This document shows, piece after piece, positions 22,473-35,169 of a stretch of 64,000 nucleotides of DNA. The translations under genes and the position numbers were made by a program. Source of the stretch: Harmonia axyridis (lineage: Eukaryota; Arthropoda; Insecta; Coleoptera; Coccinellidae); contig NC_059503.1 of assembly GCF_914767665.1 (NCBI RefSeq), positions 8,184,001-8,248,000 of the forward strand, read 5' to 3'. Below the pieces are notes generated by a model. That model was not told the DNA's origin. It saw nothing but the letters and a program-made list of their open reading frames with translations, and searched no databases. Numbering within the stretch: position 1 is the first letter of the stretch; each line of letters starts with the position of its first letter.

Positions 22473-25400
22473 TAAATTGCATTTTCTTTTCACGTGTATC
22501 AGGTTTTTTTGTATTGACGACCAAGGCATATTTCTCAAAAAATTTCCAATCATGTACAGATACGAGGTACACAACTGTTTTTTCAGAAAATAGGTATCTT
22601 ACTCGAAAGCAATGAAAATATGAAAATTTGGTTAAAATAGTTCACATATTTTAAAATTCGATCAATAGAATGCAAGGGTTAAAAATGAAAGGAACAAAAT
22701 AAAATTTTTCGTTTCTCAAAAATTATATAATCAAACAATTGAATTAAAATGGCATAAACTAACAGTAGCAATATTATTATGTCAAAGACCGTTTCTTCAG
22801 TAGATATTCGCCTTGAAATTTTGAAACAGTTTTGTCGATGAATTTTTTTTTCATGAAAATTGAAAAAAAAAACATAAAAATTAAAAAAAACAAATATTTT
22901 CTTGTTCGTCCATTGAACAAGCACATATAAATTAAAATCGATACATTTCTAGGCCAAAAATTAAAAAAAAAATTGTAATTCAATTTGATGATACGATGAT
23001 TCTAGAAAATTTGCGACGTTATTGTTTTTGGCAAAGGGTTCATTTGAAAATACCTGGCCTAGTTCAACTATTTACTCGCACTACCTATATCAATATCGCA
23101 TTCTTATCTAATCGATCACTCTTGCCCTTTTTCAAACGGGCGTCATTACGTATGACGCAGATACGCTATTTTAACCGCTATAGAAACTACAAATAAGTCG
23201 AATCCCACGTAAACCGGGCTAAATTCGTACAAACTTTCATAATATTATCGTCGGCCCCTTGGAATAGATCCCAAATAAACGGAAGAATCGGAGGATTGAT
23301 AAAAAAAAATAGGTTATATTCGACCAATCTTATTGTTGATATTGTGAATGACGATACCTCCACGTGTCTGATTCGTGGAATTTGTTTGCGGTATTACCGA
23401 TGTTGTTTACAACTTCATTTACGAAAATTCTATCGATCGTACCAGGAATCGTGACAGAACATCTACTGGGAATTGTTGAGAAACACACGATGTTTGGAGA
23501 AAGATGAAATGATGTGTAAATACGCAGTTTCGTCCAATAGACAACATTAGGTTAGGTTAGGTTAGAATCATTTCCTTGGCGGGAAATCCATATCGAAGTT
23601 TTTAACGTAGGATAAAAAGTCAATATTAGTAAATAGACATCAAATATTTGGTGTTTCAACCTTTCCACATATTTCCACGTCAATTGAATGACTAAATCTA
23701 CTTCTGTATATACAGTCAAATTGAACTTGAAAGCAATGTTTTTCAGAATGTCGCAGTTGATTTATGTTTGTGCGTCATTCATTGATTATTACATGTCTAT
23801 GTTTATGTTATTATGTACCTTCTATCGAATTTTCCCAACGATTTTTTTCTGTTAGCAATAAAGCAATAAGAATAAATCTCAAAAAGTGAGGCATGCAAAA
23901 AAAATTCAGTGGTCTGATCAACAGATGGATAATTATTGAAACGCATAACCTCACTTGTGTTATCTGTGTTGTTTGTTTTGACTAGTAGGTGTAGATTTGT
24001 CAATTCAGATAGTCCTTCAATGGGCTTCACTCTACTACCGAGACTACCGAAAATAGAGGATGTTTTGTGATCAATTTTAAGATATTTGGTCTAGGGTTTC
24101 AAAACATCCGCAAAAAACATTTAAGAATTGTTTCAGTCGCAAATTGTATCATAGGAATTTCACCTTCACCAGATATAACAACGACACACTATGTTTAAGA
24201 TTACTTCATGTAAAAAATTTCGAAACCATGGCTCACTGTTAGTTATTTTCGAGCTTGCTGGGATAAGACTCTTCCACTCTCCGCCTGTATTTGTAAAAAA
24301 TGACTGCGGTCATGAATGCTTCAAAAACAAATTAAAAAATATTCTATGTGAGAAGGCATATTATACGGTGAAGAAATATTCAACTGATGAATTATGTTGT
24401 TATTATGGCTGTATAAATATGTTGAATTTTTATTCATTATTATATCGAGTATTTTGTATGTAATATTGTATTTATTTTAGAATTATTCTACAACATTCTA
24501 TAAGTATTTTTCCTGAAAGTCTGTCTAACATTTCCGAGAACTTTTCTTTTATGACGTAAGAAGAAGAAATAGACAAATTCGGTGATATTTAAATGTAGGA
24601 GGCAACATAGACCAAGTTGCACAATCTATACAACTTCTAACCAAGATTTCGATTCCTTCTCGACCTAGACGCACTATTTCTATCTTGAAACATTTCTTCA
24701 TTTCACCAAGGCTATGGTAGGTAGAAGACTCCCACATCGAACAGAAAAATTGCAGAGGTTCTATTCAACATTTCGAAGAAGTTCAATCTATTGATTGCTA
24801 GGATGTCTTGTTTTATGCTCGGAATAAAAAGATAAGAAATGCTGCTTTGTTATCCAATCCAATCGATATCCATTCCATCAAATTTACAATCATTATTCAA
24901 AGCGTGCTGAGGCTTAATTTTGGTTTGGAGGAAAAGTTATCAGAAGGCATTGTTGTCATTTCGAAGGAAAAGTGTTTTGACATTTCTGAATTGGTTTAAT
25001 GAACTCAAAAACCTTATTCACTAGCGAAATAAGGTAACAGTTAATAAACGGAAGTAAATATTGGTTGTTTGGGTCAACAGATCATAAAGATGTTATTCCC
25101 TCTGAAAGACCAAACCTACCGCAACTACATGTCTATAGAAATACTATATCTATAATATACAAAACATATACGGGTTAGTTTACATCATTCATAACTCAAA
25201 AAGACTGGATAGCTTTTTATTATGAATTTTTATTTATTCGACTTGTCTTTATGCCGAATAGTAGAATAACATATAACCAATGAATTATTGATCAGTTTTC
25301 ATTTTTCAATATAGGTCTTAATTAATGAATTGAAATTTTGAGCAGAAGGAATAGAAATTAAAAAAAAATTCATGAACGACACTACTGACTTAATCGACTC

Positions 25401-27471
25401 ACTATTTGTCATATTATACAGATGGGATATTTTGTGAGTTAACCTATACTGTGTGCGCAATTTGCAGAATTTCCCAAATTCGACCGAATGGTGGTTTTTT
25501 GAAACAAATAGGAACAGAATTCAAACGTCTGGATGAGATAACTCATTGTAACTGAAAATGATTTCGTAAAGAGCCTAGAGAAACCAAGTGGATGTGGAAA
25601 TAGAGAGCTTCAGTAAAAATTTCGCAGTAGATTCTAGGAACCAACTCACCGGAACTCTTGTGGCTTTTTATTACGAAAAATTTCGGTGTTGAGAAAATAC
25701 CCTGCCTTGTGGGAATGTATTTTCGTTCAAAACTCAGTAATATTCAACAGAAGTTCAAAGAGTTGTTCACGAAAAAATGCAATTTTTTATTATTTCGATT
25801 TTATATACAGGGTGCGACTATAAAAGTTAAACTCATGTTTTTTTCAAAACTGTCAGGTAAGTAAATTTTCTTTTGAAGAGTCTCATCTTTATGCTTCTTA
25901 AAGACATATATAACTGGAATAAAATTGGAAAAAATCGCAGGGGTGAAATCAGGGGTACGAGCTGGCCGCTACAAATCGCGAGTTGTGAATTTAACTATAC
26001 TGTAATCTTGACTATAATGTAACTCAAGAAGAACTGTACTTATTTGTTATTTGTTAACGTTCCGAATAGCAGATTATCTATCAATACATTGTAAAAATCT
26101 ACGAAAAAATAGAGAAAATCTACTTTTTCCGAAAATTCTAACGATTTCAGAAACTAGAGAATTTATCTCGAAAATAGCCAAACTGGATCCTGTTTAATTT
26201 TTTTATAATAGACGTCATTACATAGATAAGTTTTCAAAGGTTAAGGGACTTTTGACAATCACTACCAAGCACAAAAATGATTGATTTAATTTTGACAGAT
26301 ATGACAATTGTATTGTTAATTTCAATTTAATTGTGAACACAGAAGAATGTATGCTTATGTTTGTCATGAGCGCAATCAATGTGTATATTTCTATATCATC
26401 GTATGTGGTTGGAATCAAGAAATAAACGGCAAAATGAGAATAATCCGAGGAATAATCAAAGGCAACTGCGATATTACAATCATTTAAGTCAGACCCTGTA
26501 TATTGGTGGGCGTTCATTCAATTTGAATTTGTGACGATTACATGCTCTTCATCAAATGCAACAAATCTCTATTCCGAAAATCAATTACGTTTACACAAAT
26601 ATAGGTTATACCTCGGATTATCCAGAACTCCAGTGACGCGCAATTCAATCTTTTGTGAATAAACTACTCCGCCCACGAGTTCAAGATCGAATGCCGGGAC
26701 ACATCAATCATCTAACGACCAGGTAAGAAAAATATTTGCAAGGGTTGAGCATATGCTTTTTGCGGTATTGCAGATTGAAGGGTGTCAGCTGATATGGTAA
26801 CTGAGAGGAAAGCAAACAAAGCGGTGGAATATTCCTTGTTCCCTCCACACACAATGAGAAAACAAGGGATTAGCATCTTAGTGTATTCATTTGAAGACCC
26901 GCCAATAACTTTAAGATAAATTGGATAATTTGTATTCAGCCTTTAAAGTTCGTGGATCGAGTTCTACCCTAATAAAAGGAACTGAAGGAATTAAGATATA
27001 ATTAATCCTTGTGTAAAATGCTTCCTGGATAAAATACAATGGGGAACCGTCAGGGGTCGAACTTTGGACCAATTTTTTTCGAGTTCTCGGCATTTAAGTC
27101 ATCATTCGTGGTATTGTTTCCATGGAAATTTTGTGACTCCTATTGAGTAAAAAAAAACAAATTTTTGAACTCCGATTTAAAGATTTCCACTAACAAAATG
27201 CATTTCACACAGAACTGATTTGGGTTTGTGCAGAAAGTAAATAATTTCGTAAAAATTTAAGCTCCTTCAGATGTACTGAACGTTTTGCTCATACGTAAAC
27301 ATTTTTTAAAACTTCGTTTATATGATTTGGTTGACATTCGTTGGAATATGTGAAATATTTCCGAGAATATTTCATTTTTAGACGTAATAAGATCCTTTCG
27401 GAAAGGAGTGTTGATAGAAAAAAAATTTACTGTGGATGTTTGATTTTTTAGAAATGAAGGATAAGCAAGTA
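22473..27471. other. No gene recognised over 5 kb
   Basis: AT-rich, with short frames only. A partial ACAGGGTGCGAC motif lies at about 25808 and an inverted ACCCTGTAT at about 26505. These could be the ends of one decayed ACAGGGT-type element, but the interior gives no support. The 24191-24463 plus frame (90 codons, Cys-containing) is unidentified. Confidence 0.35.
23547..23565 (+). repeat. Short interstitial (TTAGG)n tract
   Basis: TTAGGTTAGGTTAGGTTAG, nearly four units of the canonical insect telomere repeat, embedded in ordinary sequence. A two-unit version occurs at 43846-43855. It may be chance or a microsatellite; the tract is too short to indicate a telomere. Confidence 0.7.
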
Positions 27472-27473
27472 TA

Positions 27474-28409
27474 GGGTGTTTTTTTTCGAGGTATATAACT
27501 TTAAGTTGGTATTACTGTTCAAGATGGCGACCGATTTAAAAGCTGTCAAGTGATTTATTCTCAGTTTGGTTTGGCAATTCATCATGAATAGACTCACGCC
27601 TGAACAACGCTTGCAAATAGAGCAATTTTATTTCGAAAATAATGTGCCGTTGTTCCCGATTTTCATAAGCGAATTTTGTTTAGCTATAAAGCGCACTTCT
27701 GGTTGAATGGCTACGTCAACAAACAAAACTGCCGCATTTGGAGTGGAGCTAATCCTCAAGTGTATGTCGAAACACCGTTACATCCAGAAAAACTGACTGT
27801 TTGGTGCGCTTTATGGGCTGGTGGAATCATTGGTCCGTACTTCTTCAAAAACGATGATGGCCAGAACGTTACAGTCAATGGTGATCGGTATAGAGCCATG
27901 ATTACTAATTTTTTCATTCCTGAATTGAACAACCATGATGTCCAGGAGCTGTGGTTCCAACAAGACGGCGAAACATGTCACACAGCTCGTGCCACAATCG
28001 AATTGAAAGACACGTTTGGTGACCGCCTAATTTCACGTTTTGGACCTGTGAATTGGCCTCCAAGATCTTGTGATTCAACACCGCCAGACTACTTTCTGTG
28101 AGGCTATGTGCAGTCATTGGTCTATGCGAATAAGCCACAAACCCGAGCACAAACCCCTGACCATTTGGAAGACAACATTCGCCGTGTTATTTGCGATATA
28201 CGGCCACAAATGTTGGAAAAAGTCATCGAAAATTGGACGTCCAGATTGGACTACATCCGAGCCAGCCGTGGCGGTCATATGCCAGAAATCATATTTAAAA
28301 TGTAATGCCACAAGATTATCTTGCGGATGAACAAAATTCATATCAATCGAATAATCCATCGTTGTTTTATTGCAATTTAAAGTTCTATAGCTCTAAAAAA
28401 AGCACCCTT
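27474..28409 (+). mobile_element. Deleted DD41D mariner, copy B
   Basis: Flanked by TA (27472-27473, 28410-28411), with inverted ends GGGTGTTTTTTTTCGAGG and CTCTAAAAAAAGCACCCTT. The N-terminal start codon (27584) leads to FYFENN. The sequence then jumps to a CCCGATTTTCATAAGCG segment (PDFHKR in the right frame), so the helix-turn-helix and linker region is missing. The catalytic half reads NGYVNKQNCRIW, WFQQDGETCHTA, and DYFL followed by a TGA where other copies have Trp. Further small indels follow, including a CGAGCA insertion near 28143. The C-terminal RGGHMPEIIFKM is retained. Confidence 0.9.
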
Positions 28410-28411
28410 TA

Positions 28412-30984
28412 TATAGTGTTAGCTCGATTGCTAGGTTGTTTAAAATTTCTAAATTTCTAGAGGTTTATGTTGAATACACATCGTCAACTGCATTCATTAA
28501 TATTGAAATTTATGTGAATACGTGAAAACTTCGAATGTCGATAGATATTTGTATATCGGTGTAGTTTGACCACTATCTAATTTGGGTTTGGTTCACACAT
28601 GCTCTTCCCTATCTGAGAGACAAAAGATTGCAGTTAATTTGTGGTGAACTATGGATAACGAAGAAAACTGAAAAGATAGTGTATATTCTCACCACAAAAT
28701 GTCTCGACACCTTGATTGTTGACCGCCAAATATTTCCTGTGAATGATTTTTTTCTTCGAATATGGTGTTCTTCATAACAGTAGTCAGTTTTAGAGAAATA
28801 TTCTCTGAAGGTTCATTAGAGATCTAATAGAACCAATACACAAAATTTCAAATTTTTTCGAATAAAATCCAGAACTGAATCTTTTTCAGATAGTAATATT
28901 GCTAATGGTCTAAGTCTAAATAATTGGTCTCTAATTATTAAATAAACCAAGTGTAACGAAAACCTTAAATTGTTTAAATATACGTTTTCACTTTTTTTTT
29001 CAGGTACCTACCAAAGTTGAAAAATTGAATTAAATCGAGCAAATTCATGCAGGTAGCTAATAACATTAATCAAGAAATGAAATCATAGTCAATAAAATAA
29101 TTATTCAGGGAATGATTATAATTTTTTACAGGTTTCGAGTGAACACATTGTTTCGAAGTTTTCCACAGAAGTTTTCATGGTATTTCAAAGTTCATAATGT
29201 TTATTTTTAGATTAATATTTTCCATTACGTTCGAATAGAAAACGCAGTAGGTAGAATAAAGAACGATTCCAAGAACTTCTCATTGAAATTTTTTTTCGAA
29301 TTTCACACTTCTTTCACTGATCATATTTATAATACTTCATAATTAATCAATATAAATATATACTAAATAAAGATAGTAATTGATTTTTTTTATGTATCGT
29401 TAAAATTAGCATTGCTTCCTCGAAGTTTCGAGAATGATATTTCAGTTTTGCATTGTCGTATAGAAAAAACGTGTAAATTTCTGAAATTCTTGAATAAACG
29501 CTATTCGATTCGTACTTGACAAGGTCGAATAGAAGTATTTCGTTATTTATCTAAAATGGTACTAATTCTCTGGTCATTTCCTCGTTCAGCTCAAGATTGT
29601 CCATAAAAAGTCTTATAACAAAATTATCTCCGATATGAAAATTTAGATACAATTAGTTTTATCATCTAGCGAATAGATTCGATTTTATCGTTCAATGTCT
29701 GTTGAGGAGGAATCAGAAAACTCGTATTCCGCTATAAAAAATTATCAGATACTCGAGTGATTGCCATCGTAAATTGATAAGATATTTCAAAAAGCAAGTA
29801 TGTAGTTCATCAGATGGAAATAAATGGAAAGATGGAAAATTTCATTCAGTACAAATATAGAAATGAAGGTTTAATCTTTTGATCTGATCAAATAGCTTTT
29901 GTAATTCACATGTAATGTTTTCATTTTGTCCTATTGGACGACACGCCAACAAATGAATTACACATCGTAAAACATTAGCGAGACCGAATCTCATTACATA
30001 TTGTTATATTAAATTATGGCATTATCATTTTTCACCTCTTAATACATTTTTCTTCGATTTATGTGACTCAAACACACTTTAGAATGTTCAGAGAAATTAA
30101 ACCAAAGAAAACATAGGAAATTAATACCTTCTAACCCTATTCTGAAATTGTCAAAATGATGTACAATTCTATGCGAACTAACAAATTCGACAAACCATAG
30201 AATCGACGAAAAAGGCTGCGTTCCGAAAAAACTGAAGCGATTCTCATCTTTCGAGCAACGGAAAGTTCGACGACAACTCTGCGGCATTTTCGAGGAACCT
30301 CCACGCTTCAGGAAAACTCAACAGGTAGTGGAACAAGAACCAGCAAACCATTACATTGGCTGATTGGCCTTGTTCTATGAGAATAGTGGCGCTCACCTAA
30401 CATCAACCTTGACTTCCACGTGCAAGGTACCACAACACCTCCAACACCTCCAAAGAGCGCTAATAATTATCACAGCAATTTGCGCACAAATGAATGAGGA
30501 GGCAGAGAATTCGACAGGGCCGTAATAGACTCGATTTTGAAGGACGATAACTACGCCGTTTGACAGATTGATGGGATGTAATAATGTAATTGAGGCTTTA
30601 CGATAATATTCAAGTCTAGAACAAGGGCTAATGAGAATTAAATGAGGTAACGGCAATGAAGCGTTGATATTTTTAGCGTTTTTCAAATTATTAAATTGTG
30701 ACTTGAGTGAATGGTTCTTGAACATGATCCATTAGATAATTGGGGAGTAATTTCATGACGAAAAATGGTTTGAAACAGTAATAGCAAGATTTAAAGTTAA
30801 TGGTTCATCATTTAAGATAACAGAAAACTAGAAATAGATGAGATTTTGACGGAAATTTTTGGTACTACAAATTCAAAAAGTTACGGAACTCAATTTGAGA
30901 ATTTTTTTCAAAAAAATGACGATTGGAGTCGGATTTTTATAGGTTTGAAGTAGATCTGGATGAGAACAAAGATTGACGAAAAAG
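28412..30984. other. No gene recognised (foxo intron 1, proximal part)
   Basis: 2.6 kb immediately downstream of the foxo donor site. No repeat ends or coding homology were recognised. The stretch 30180-30560 has a more balanced composition. Confidence 0.4.
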
Positions 30985-30993
30985 TTAACCTAC

Positions 30994-31395
30994 CTTCCAT
31001 CCTGCTGAGCTGTTGCTGTCACCCTTGTCCTTGAAGTAAGGTACATTCTGCACCATCCACTCGTAGATTTGAGACAAAGTTAGCCTTTTATCTGGTGATG
31101 AGGTGATTGCTTGGGTTATGAGGTCCGCATAACTAAGATTACCCCAAGCATTCCTCCTGCTGGAATTCTTCTTAGCGGGCTGTGTAACAGCCTGTGCCGG
31201 GCCTGGCAATCCAGCGCACTTGTTGCTGGCTTCATCTCCAGGCTCAACATAATTTTCAGGTCGAGGCAGAGGCCACGTGTTGGACCTAGCCCTGGTCTGG
31301 GGTTCGAAACCATCCAGTTCCTGGAGAGGTTCCATTTTCACCAAGTTCATATTGAGGCCAGGCACCGTCCAGTTGTTAAAAGTGTCCCCGTTCAT
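30994..31395 (-). CDS. foxo: Forkhead box O transcription factor, first coding exon
   Basis: FOXO is the insulin/Akt-controlled transcription factor that moves to the nucleus when insulin signalling is low. The exon gives 134 residues beginning MNGDTFNNWTVPG. The ATG at 31395 is the first in frame; the frame extends further 5' but has no ATG there. Residues 31-45 contain RARSNTW, the N-terminal Akt site (Thr40) and 14-3-3 binding region. KKNSSRRNAWGNLSYADLI (about 75-93) opens the forkhead domain, which continues through RLTLSQIYEWMVQNVPYFKD. The exon ends at GWK with AAG|GTAGGT (donor at 30993), a phase 0 intron inside the forkhead domain, as known for FOXO genes. The helix 3 exon (RHNLSLH) was not found in the remaining 30.9 kb downstream, so the gene is partial here and the intron is very long. 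Sequence context of the ATG is weak (T at -3). Confidence 0.95.
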
Positions 31396-32456
31396 CAAAA
31401 CGGCTGTTTTTCGAACGCACTCACAAGAAAAATAATCCAAACTAGAAATTTCTATGTTTCGACACAAACACTGCCAAACTGTAACGCACTACCGATCATA
31501 GAATTCCGATGAAATGTCATCAATCGGTTAGGTAATGTCGCTCCGACAAAAAAAAAAAGACTTGTCAGTCCGACAAGTTATACAACTGTTGGAAGTTGTA
31601 TTGCGAACCAGCTAAATTTATTCTGCGTCGTAATAACCTGAAGCGCCAAATCGCAAAACAGATCCTCGCGGCACAGTTCAACAAGTCATCTCTGATTAAC
31701 GCTACGTCACAAACCTTGATAACGAGCACCGAAACCGGAGACGAGTTCACAGAAGAAAAAATTCCGATCTGGGGGTGGGTTCCGGAAAATATTGTACCAT
31801 TTCGCGGGTAATTCCACTGGTTGTTTGAATAGTAGGTGATTGTAGCGGGCGTAGAACTGGAGATAAACACACGCAACGACGCAGTAGCACGTGATCGAAG
31901 GCCGAGATCAGAGTTCGTTTCTCTTTCACAACCGCACGGCGTTTGAGCGCAAATTTGGATCCAAGTTTAGTTTCTGGTTGTCGGCTATTTCGGAGAGGAC
32001 ATGCCCACTCGGGCATGCGCCATAGGGACCGCACGCGTACGATCTCGGCTTGTGTAACGCACCACGTTAATCGCATGTGACATTAATATCGAGTACACCT
32101 GAGTTAATTGCGTTTTCGACACCCCTGGTTGGGATTTCGGTAGCGCGCAGAGTTCTGAAGGTATAAGGAGTTCTGTTTTTTTTGTAGTAGGCGCCTTTGA
32201 TGTTACCAGATGGATCTCCATTTTTTTTTTAGGATTTTTATTCGAGATGAACCACGATTGGCTCTCGGATGGTATTGAATATAAAAGAAAGGTTATTAAA
32301 ATGTGAAGTCTATAAAATTTTTTGGCCAAGTCGTCTTCGATCATCACTTCGTTAATTACGCCTCATAATTTTCAATGAATTATTACCTTTGGAATCTTTC
32401 AAAATAACTTTGATGATACTAAAATATACCATCGAAGAAATTTAAACAATTGGAAT
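31396..32456 (-). other. foxo upstream region / probable 5' UTR and promoter
   Basis: More GC- and CpG-rich than its flanks, especially 31840-32130, and free of transposon debris. Open frames on both strands match no family and are probably by-products of the composition. Its position directly 5' of the foxo ATG suggests 5' UTR and promoter DNA, but the transcription start cannot be placed. Confidence 0.45.
31997..32020. promoter_or_regulatory. p53-type palindrome upstream of foxo
   Basis: GGACATGCCC fits the p53-family half-site RRRCWWGYYY exactly. After a 4 bp spacer, GGGCATGCGC fits with one mismatch. It lies about 600 bp upstream of the foxo ATG. The match is visible; function is inference. 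Confidence 0.35.
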
Positions 32457-32460
32457 TATA

Positions 32461-33354
32461 CACTGTGTCCGTAAAATATGGAACACATTCATTTTTAGCG
32501 AAACAGACCATTTTAAGAAATAATACTGAAATACGTCAATTTTTGATTTTAATTTACCGTGTTTTAAAATAAAAATCTAATATACAGGGTGAATTACTCT
32601 CGAGTAATGACGTCACTGTAATTTTTTTTAAAGGAACACCCCCATTTTGTCCCAATTTTCCGATTACTCTAGCTGAGCTGATTCCAAAAGTGTATCACAT
32701 GTTGATTCCAATTGGTACAGGTGGACAAAAATACATTAGTTTTGTGTGTGCTCATAAAGTAACGCGTAACATTCTTCATTAGTTAAATTAACATTATTAT
32801 CAAAAATACTTATTGTCTAGCGTCAATTGGTTCGAATGTAACACCTTGTAGTTTGTTACATTTTTAGATTAATGAAGATGAGCTGTTTCAAAACATGTTT
32901 GGTACTTTGGTCTAACAACCAGAATATGAAAGAAATTATTTCTTATCAATTTAAAAAAAACATAGTCGTCTAGTTTTTTGTTAATGTCATTATTTGTTTA
33001 GTAATTTATTGGTGTTTAATGACAGTTTAGTACTACAATATTTTTGGGGTTCGTGAATGTTTTAATTATTGCTTATATTTAATTTATTATTTTTGTCCAC
33101 CCTGTGCCAATTGGAATCAACATGTGATACATTTTTGGAATCAGCTCAGATGGAGTAATCGGAAAATTGAGACAAAATGGGGTGTTCCATTCAAAAAGAA
33201 TGACGGTGACGTCATTACTCGAAAGTAATTCACCCTGTATTATTATTTTAAAATACGGAAAATTAATTTTAAAAATCGACATGTTTCAGGATTATATCTT
33301 AAAATGGTCTGTTTAGCTAAAAATGAATTTGTTCCATACTTTACGGACACAGTG
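32461..33354. repeat. 894 bp foldback element with two-tier inverted arms
   Basis: Outer arms: CACTGTGTCCGTAAAATATG at 32461 mirrors a right end ending TACTTTACGGACACAGTG at 33354, about 120 bp each. Inner arms begin ACAGGGTGAATTACTCTCGA at 32584 and end TCGAAAGTAATTCACCCTGT at 33238, including TGACGTCA-containing segments and TTCCAATTGG/CCAATTGGAA about 150 bp in. About 340 bp in the centre is unpaired. The structure is either one long palindromic element or an ACAGGGTG-type element inserted at the centre of another. The flanks are TATA on both sides. No coding capacity. Confidence 0.88.
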
Positions 33355-33650
33355 TATATTTGATAGACTCGGTCGTTACTTGATAGAATTTAATTTGGAT
33401 TTATATTAAGGAAATTTTATTTCCACTACTTATCAGACGAATAACGATTGTTAAAACTTACTCTCATTCATTTATTCGAAATATAACATTCTGCATAAGC
33501 TACAATGTATAGAAAAAATATTGTTATTTATCCATAAACAGTGAAAATAAAATAACTGGAGGTAGAAAAGAAAATGAGAAATTCCTTGGATACTTTTAAG
33601 AAAAAATGTCCAAAAAACATTGGCCCGCAAATGCTTTGTTTTCGAGAGTT

Positions 33651-33998
33651 ACAGGGTGTCTCTTGTAGTACTACTTTTTGTGTTTATACCAGAATTATTA
33701 TATCGAATATTTATCTATCTTCGCCACAGTTTGACTAAATAACTACCAAATCTTATAATTAATTTATTCACCACAGCTTACTTACTGGATCTTCAATAAT
33801 TTCAATTTTCCTGATGATTACAAGAGAATTGTTTGATTTGGTAGCAGATACGACAAAACTACGAAACACCAAAAAGTGTAGTATCTAATCGACCAAAGTT
33901 TTTTTTTACATTTTTCTAAACTGCCAGTGGCCCACCAAAAAAAAAAATGTTCTGGGGGAAAGAATCGGGCACTGTTCCAAAAAGATTATCACCCTGTA
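33651..33998 (+). repeat. Dispersed repeat ACAGGGTGT...CACCCTGT, copy 2
   Basis: Starts ACAGGGTGTCTCTTGTAGTA and ends GATTATCACCCTGT, giving short 8 bp inverted ends. The interior is collinear with 7807-8060. 348 bp, non-coding. Confidence 0.6.
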
Positions 33999-33999
33999 G

Positions 34000-35160
34000 A
34001 TTAGCATTCAAGAGTAACATATGATGAAAACTTTAAATTAGAATATCTATCCCAAATCTAAATTGAATATCTTGTGAATGGCAGGTGCTATGGAAAAAAA
34101 AATTAAACGCCCTGTATCTTGAACACAGAGCGGTTGCTCATAAAACTGTGATTTTTTCTCAATATTATATCATGTTATCTCTCAGATGTCGCCCAATTTT
34201 TGGAGTTGAAATGGTAAAATTGGATTTTCAATTGAACTGTATTCAATTGCAATTAGGTTTAAGTACAGGTGTATATTAATAAATGACTTTTAAATTCTAC
34301 TTATTTCAGCTAAATTGAAGAAGATAACAAGACGCTCAAAGAACATTATGCTGACAACATAAATGAGAAACTGTCTTTCTATATCCCATCATCTAATTTC
34401 ATCACATTATTAAAATACCGAGAGATACAAAGCAATCAGCATAGTTATTAGTCAATAATGTAGTATAATTTTTCATGTTATAAGTCGAATATCGAAGAAT
34501 GATTCATTCGTCATAAAAAACTCGTCACATCTTGTAAAGATAAAAAGTTTGAAATTAACCATATTACCTGAAAAGAGTTTGTTTTGAATTTTTCAATAAA
34601 TGCTTTGATTAAACAAATAAGTACAATTATTCGATAAAAATGAATTGAAATATCAATGTGGGAACTGGGCTGTATTTTCACATAACTGAAAAGTGAAAAA
34701 CAAGATATATTTTTGTGGGCATATTCAATTCATGTTTTTTATGGAACGTGCAATAAAAAACATCGCTGAAAAAACCCCGAGAGCAGATTATTCATCTTTT
34801 TCACCTTTATGATTTTGATAGGATTTTTGTTTCCGCAAAAGTGAAAAAAATCAATCCATATCAGGAAGAACATGTTTATTGGTCGCTAAAATTTTTTTGG
34901 AAAGATATTCGTTATCGTTATGCATACTCTCCTTGAATCCTTGAAGGTCCATCAAACAAACTATAGGGAATATAACAAGTATAGGATGAATGAAGTTATA
35001 AATTAAACTTCTAACATTCTAGGCATGCTCTGAATGTTACAGATTTTCATAATTTCAACAATAATATTGAAATCTTTTGTTCTGAAAATGAAAGTGCGAA
35101 TATAACACACTTGGAATCTCTCAGAATAAATAGGTAAATAGTAAATATTAGGTAAATATT
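34000..35160. other. No gene recognised
   Basis: AT-rich sequence. A CGCCCTGTATCTTGAACACA segment at about 34109 resembles the end of another ACAGGG-type repeat. No coding homology. Confidence 0.35.
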
Positions 35161-35169
35161 ATTGCGCAC

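Noticed and set aside
25808..26513. A 700 bp element bounded by ACAGGGT and ACCCTGT
   Set aside because: Only 7-8 bp of inverted similarity and no internal symmetry or second copy was found.
27914..28359. Minus-strand ORFs within DD41D copies (also near 38.2, 55.5 and 61.2 kb)
   Set aside because: Recurrent antisense frames of the transposase gene, not separate genes.
31396..31467. A longer foxo N-terminus starting at 31467
   Set aside because: The codon there is TTG, not ATG. The first true ATG in frame is at 31395.
31565..32347. Overlapping ORFs on both strands upstream of foxo
   Set aside because: No recognisable domains. Their length is explained by the higher GC content of the putative promoter/5' UTR.
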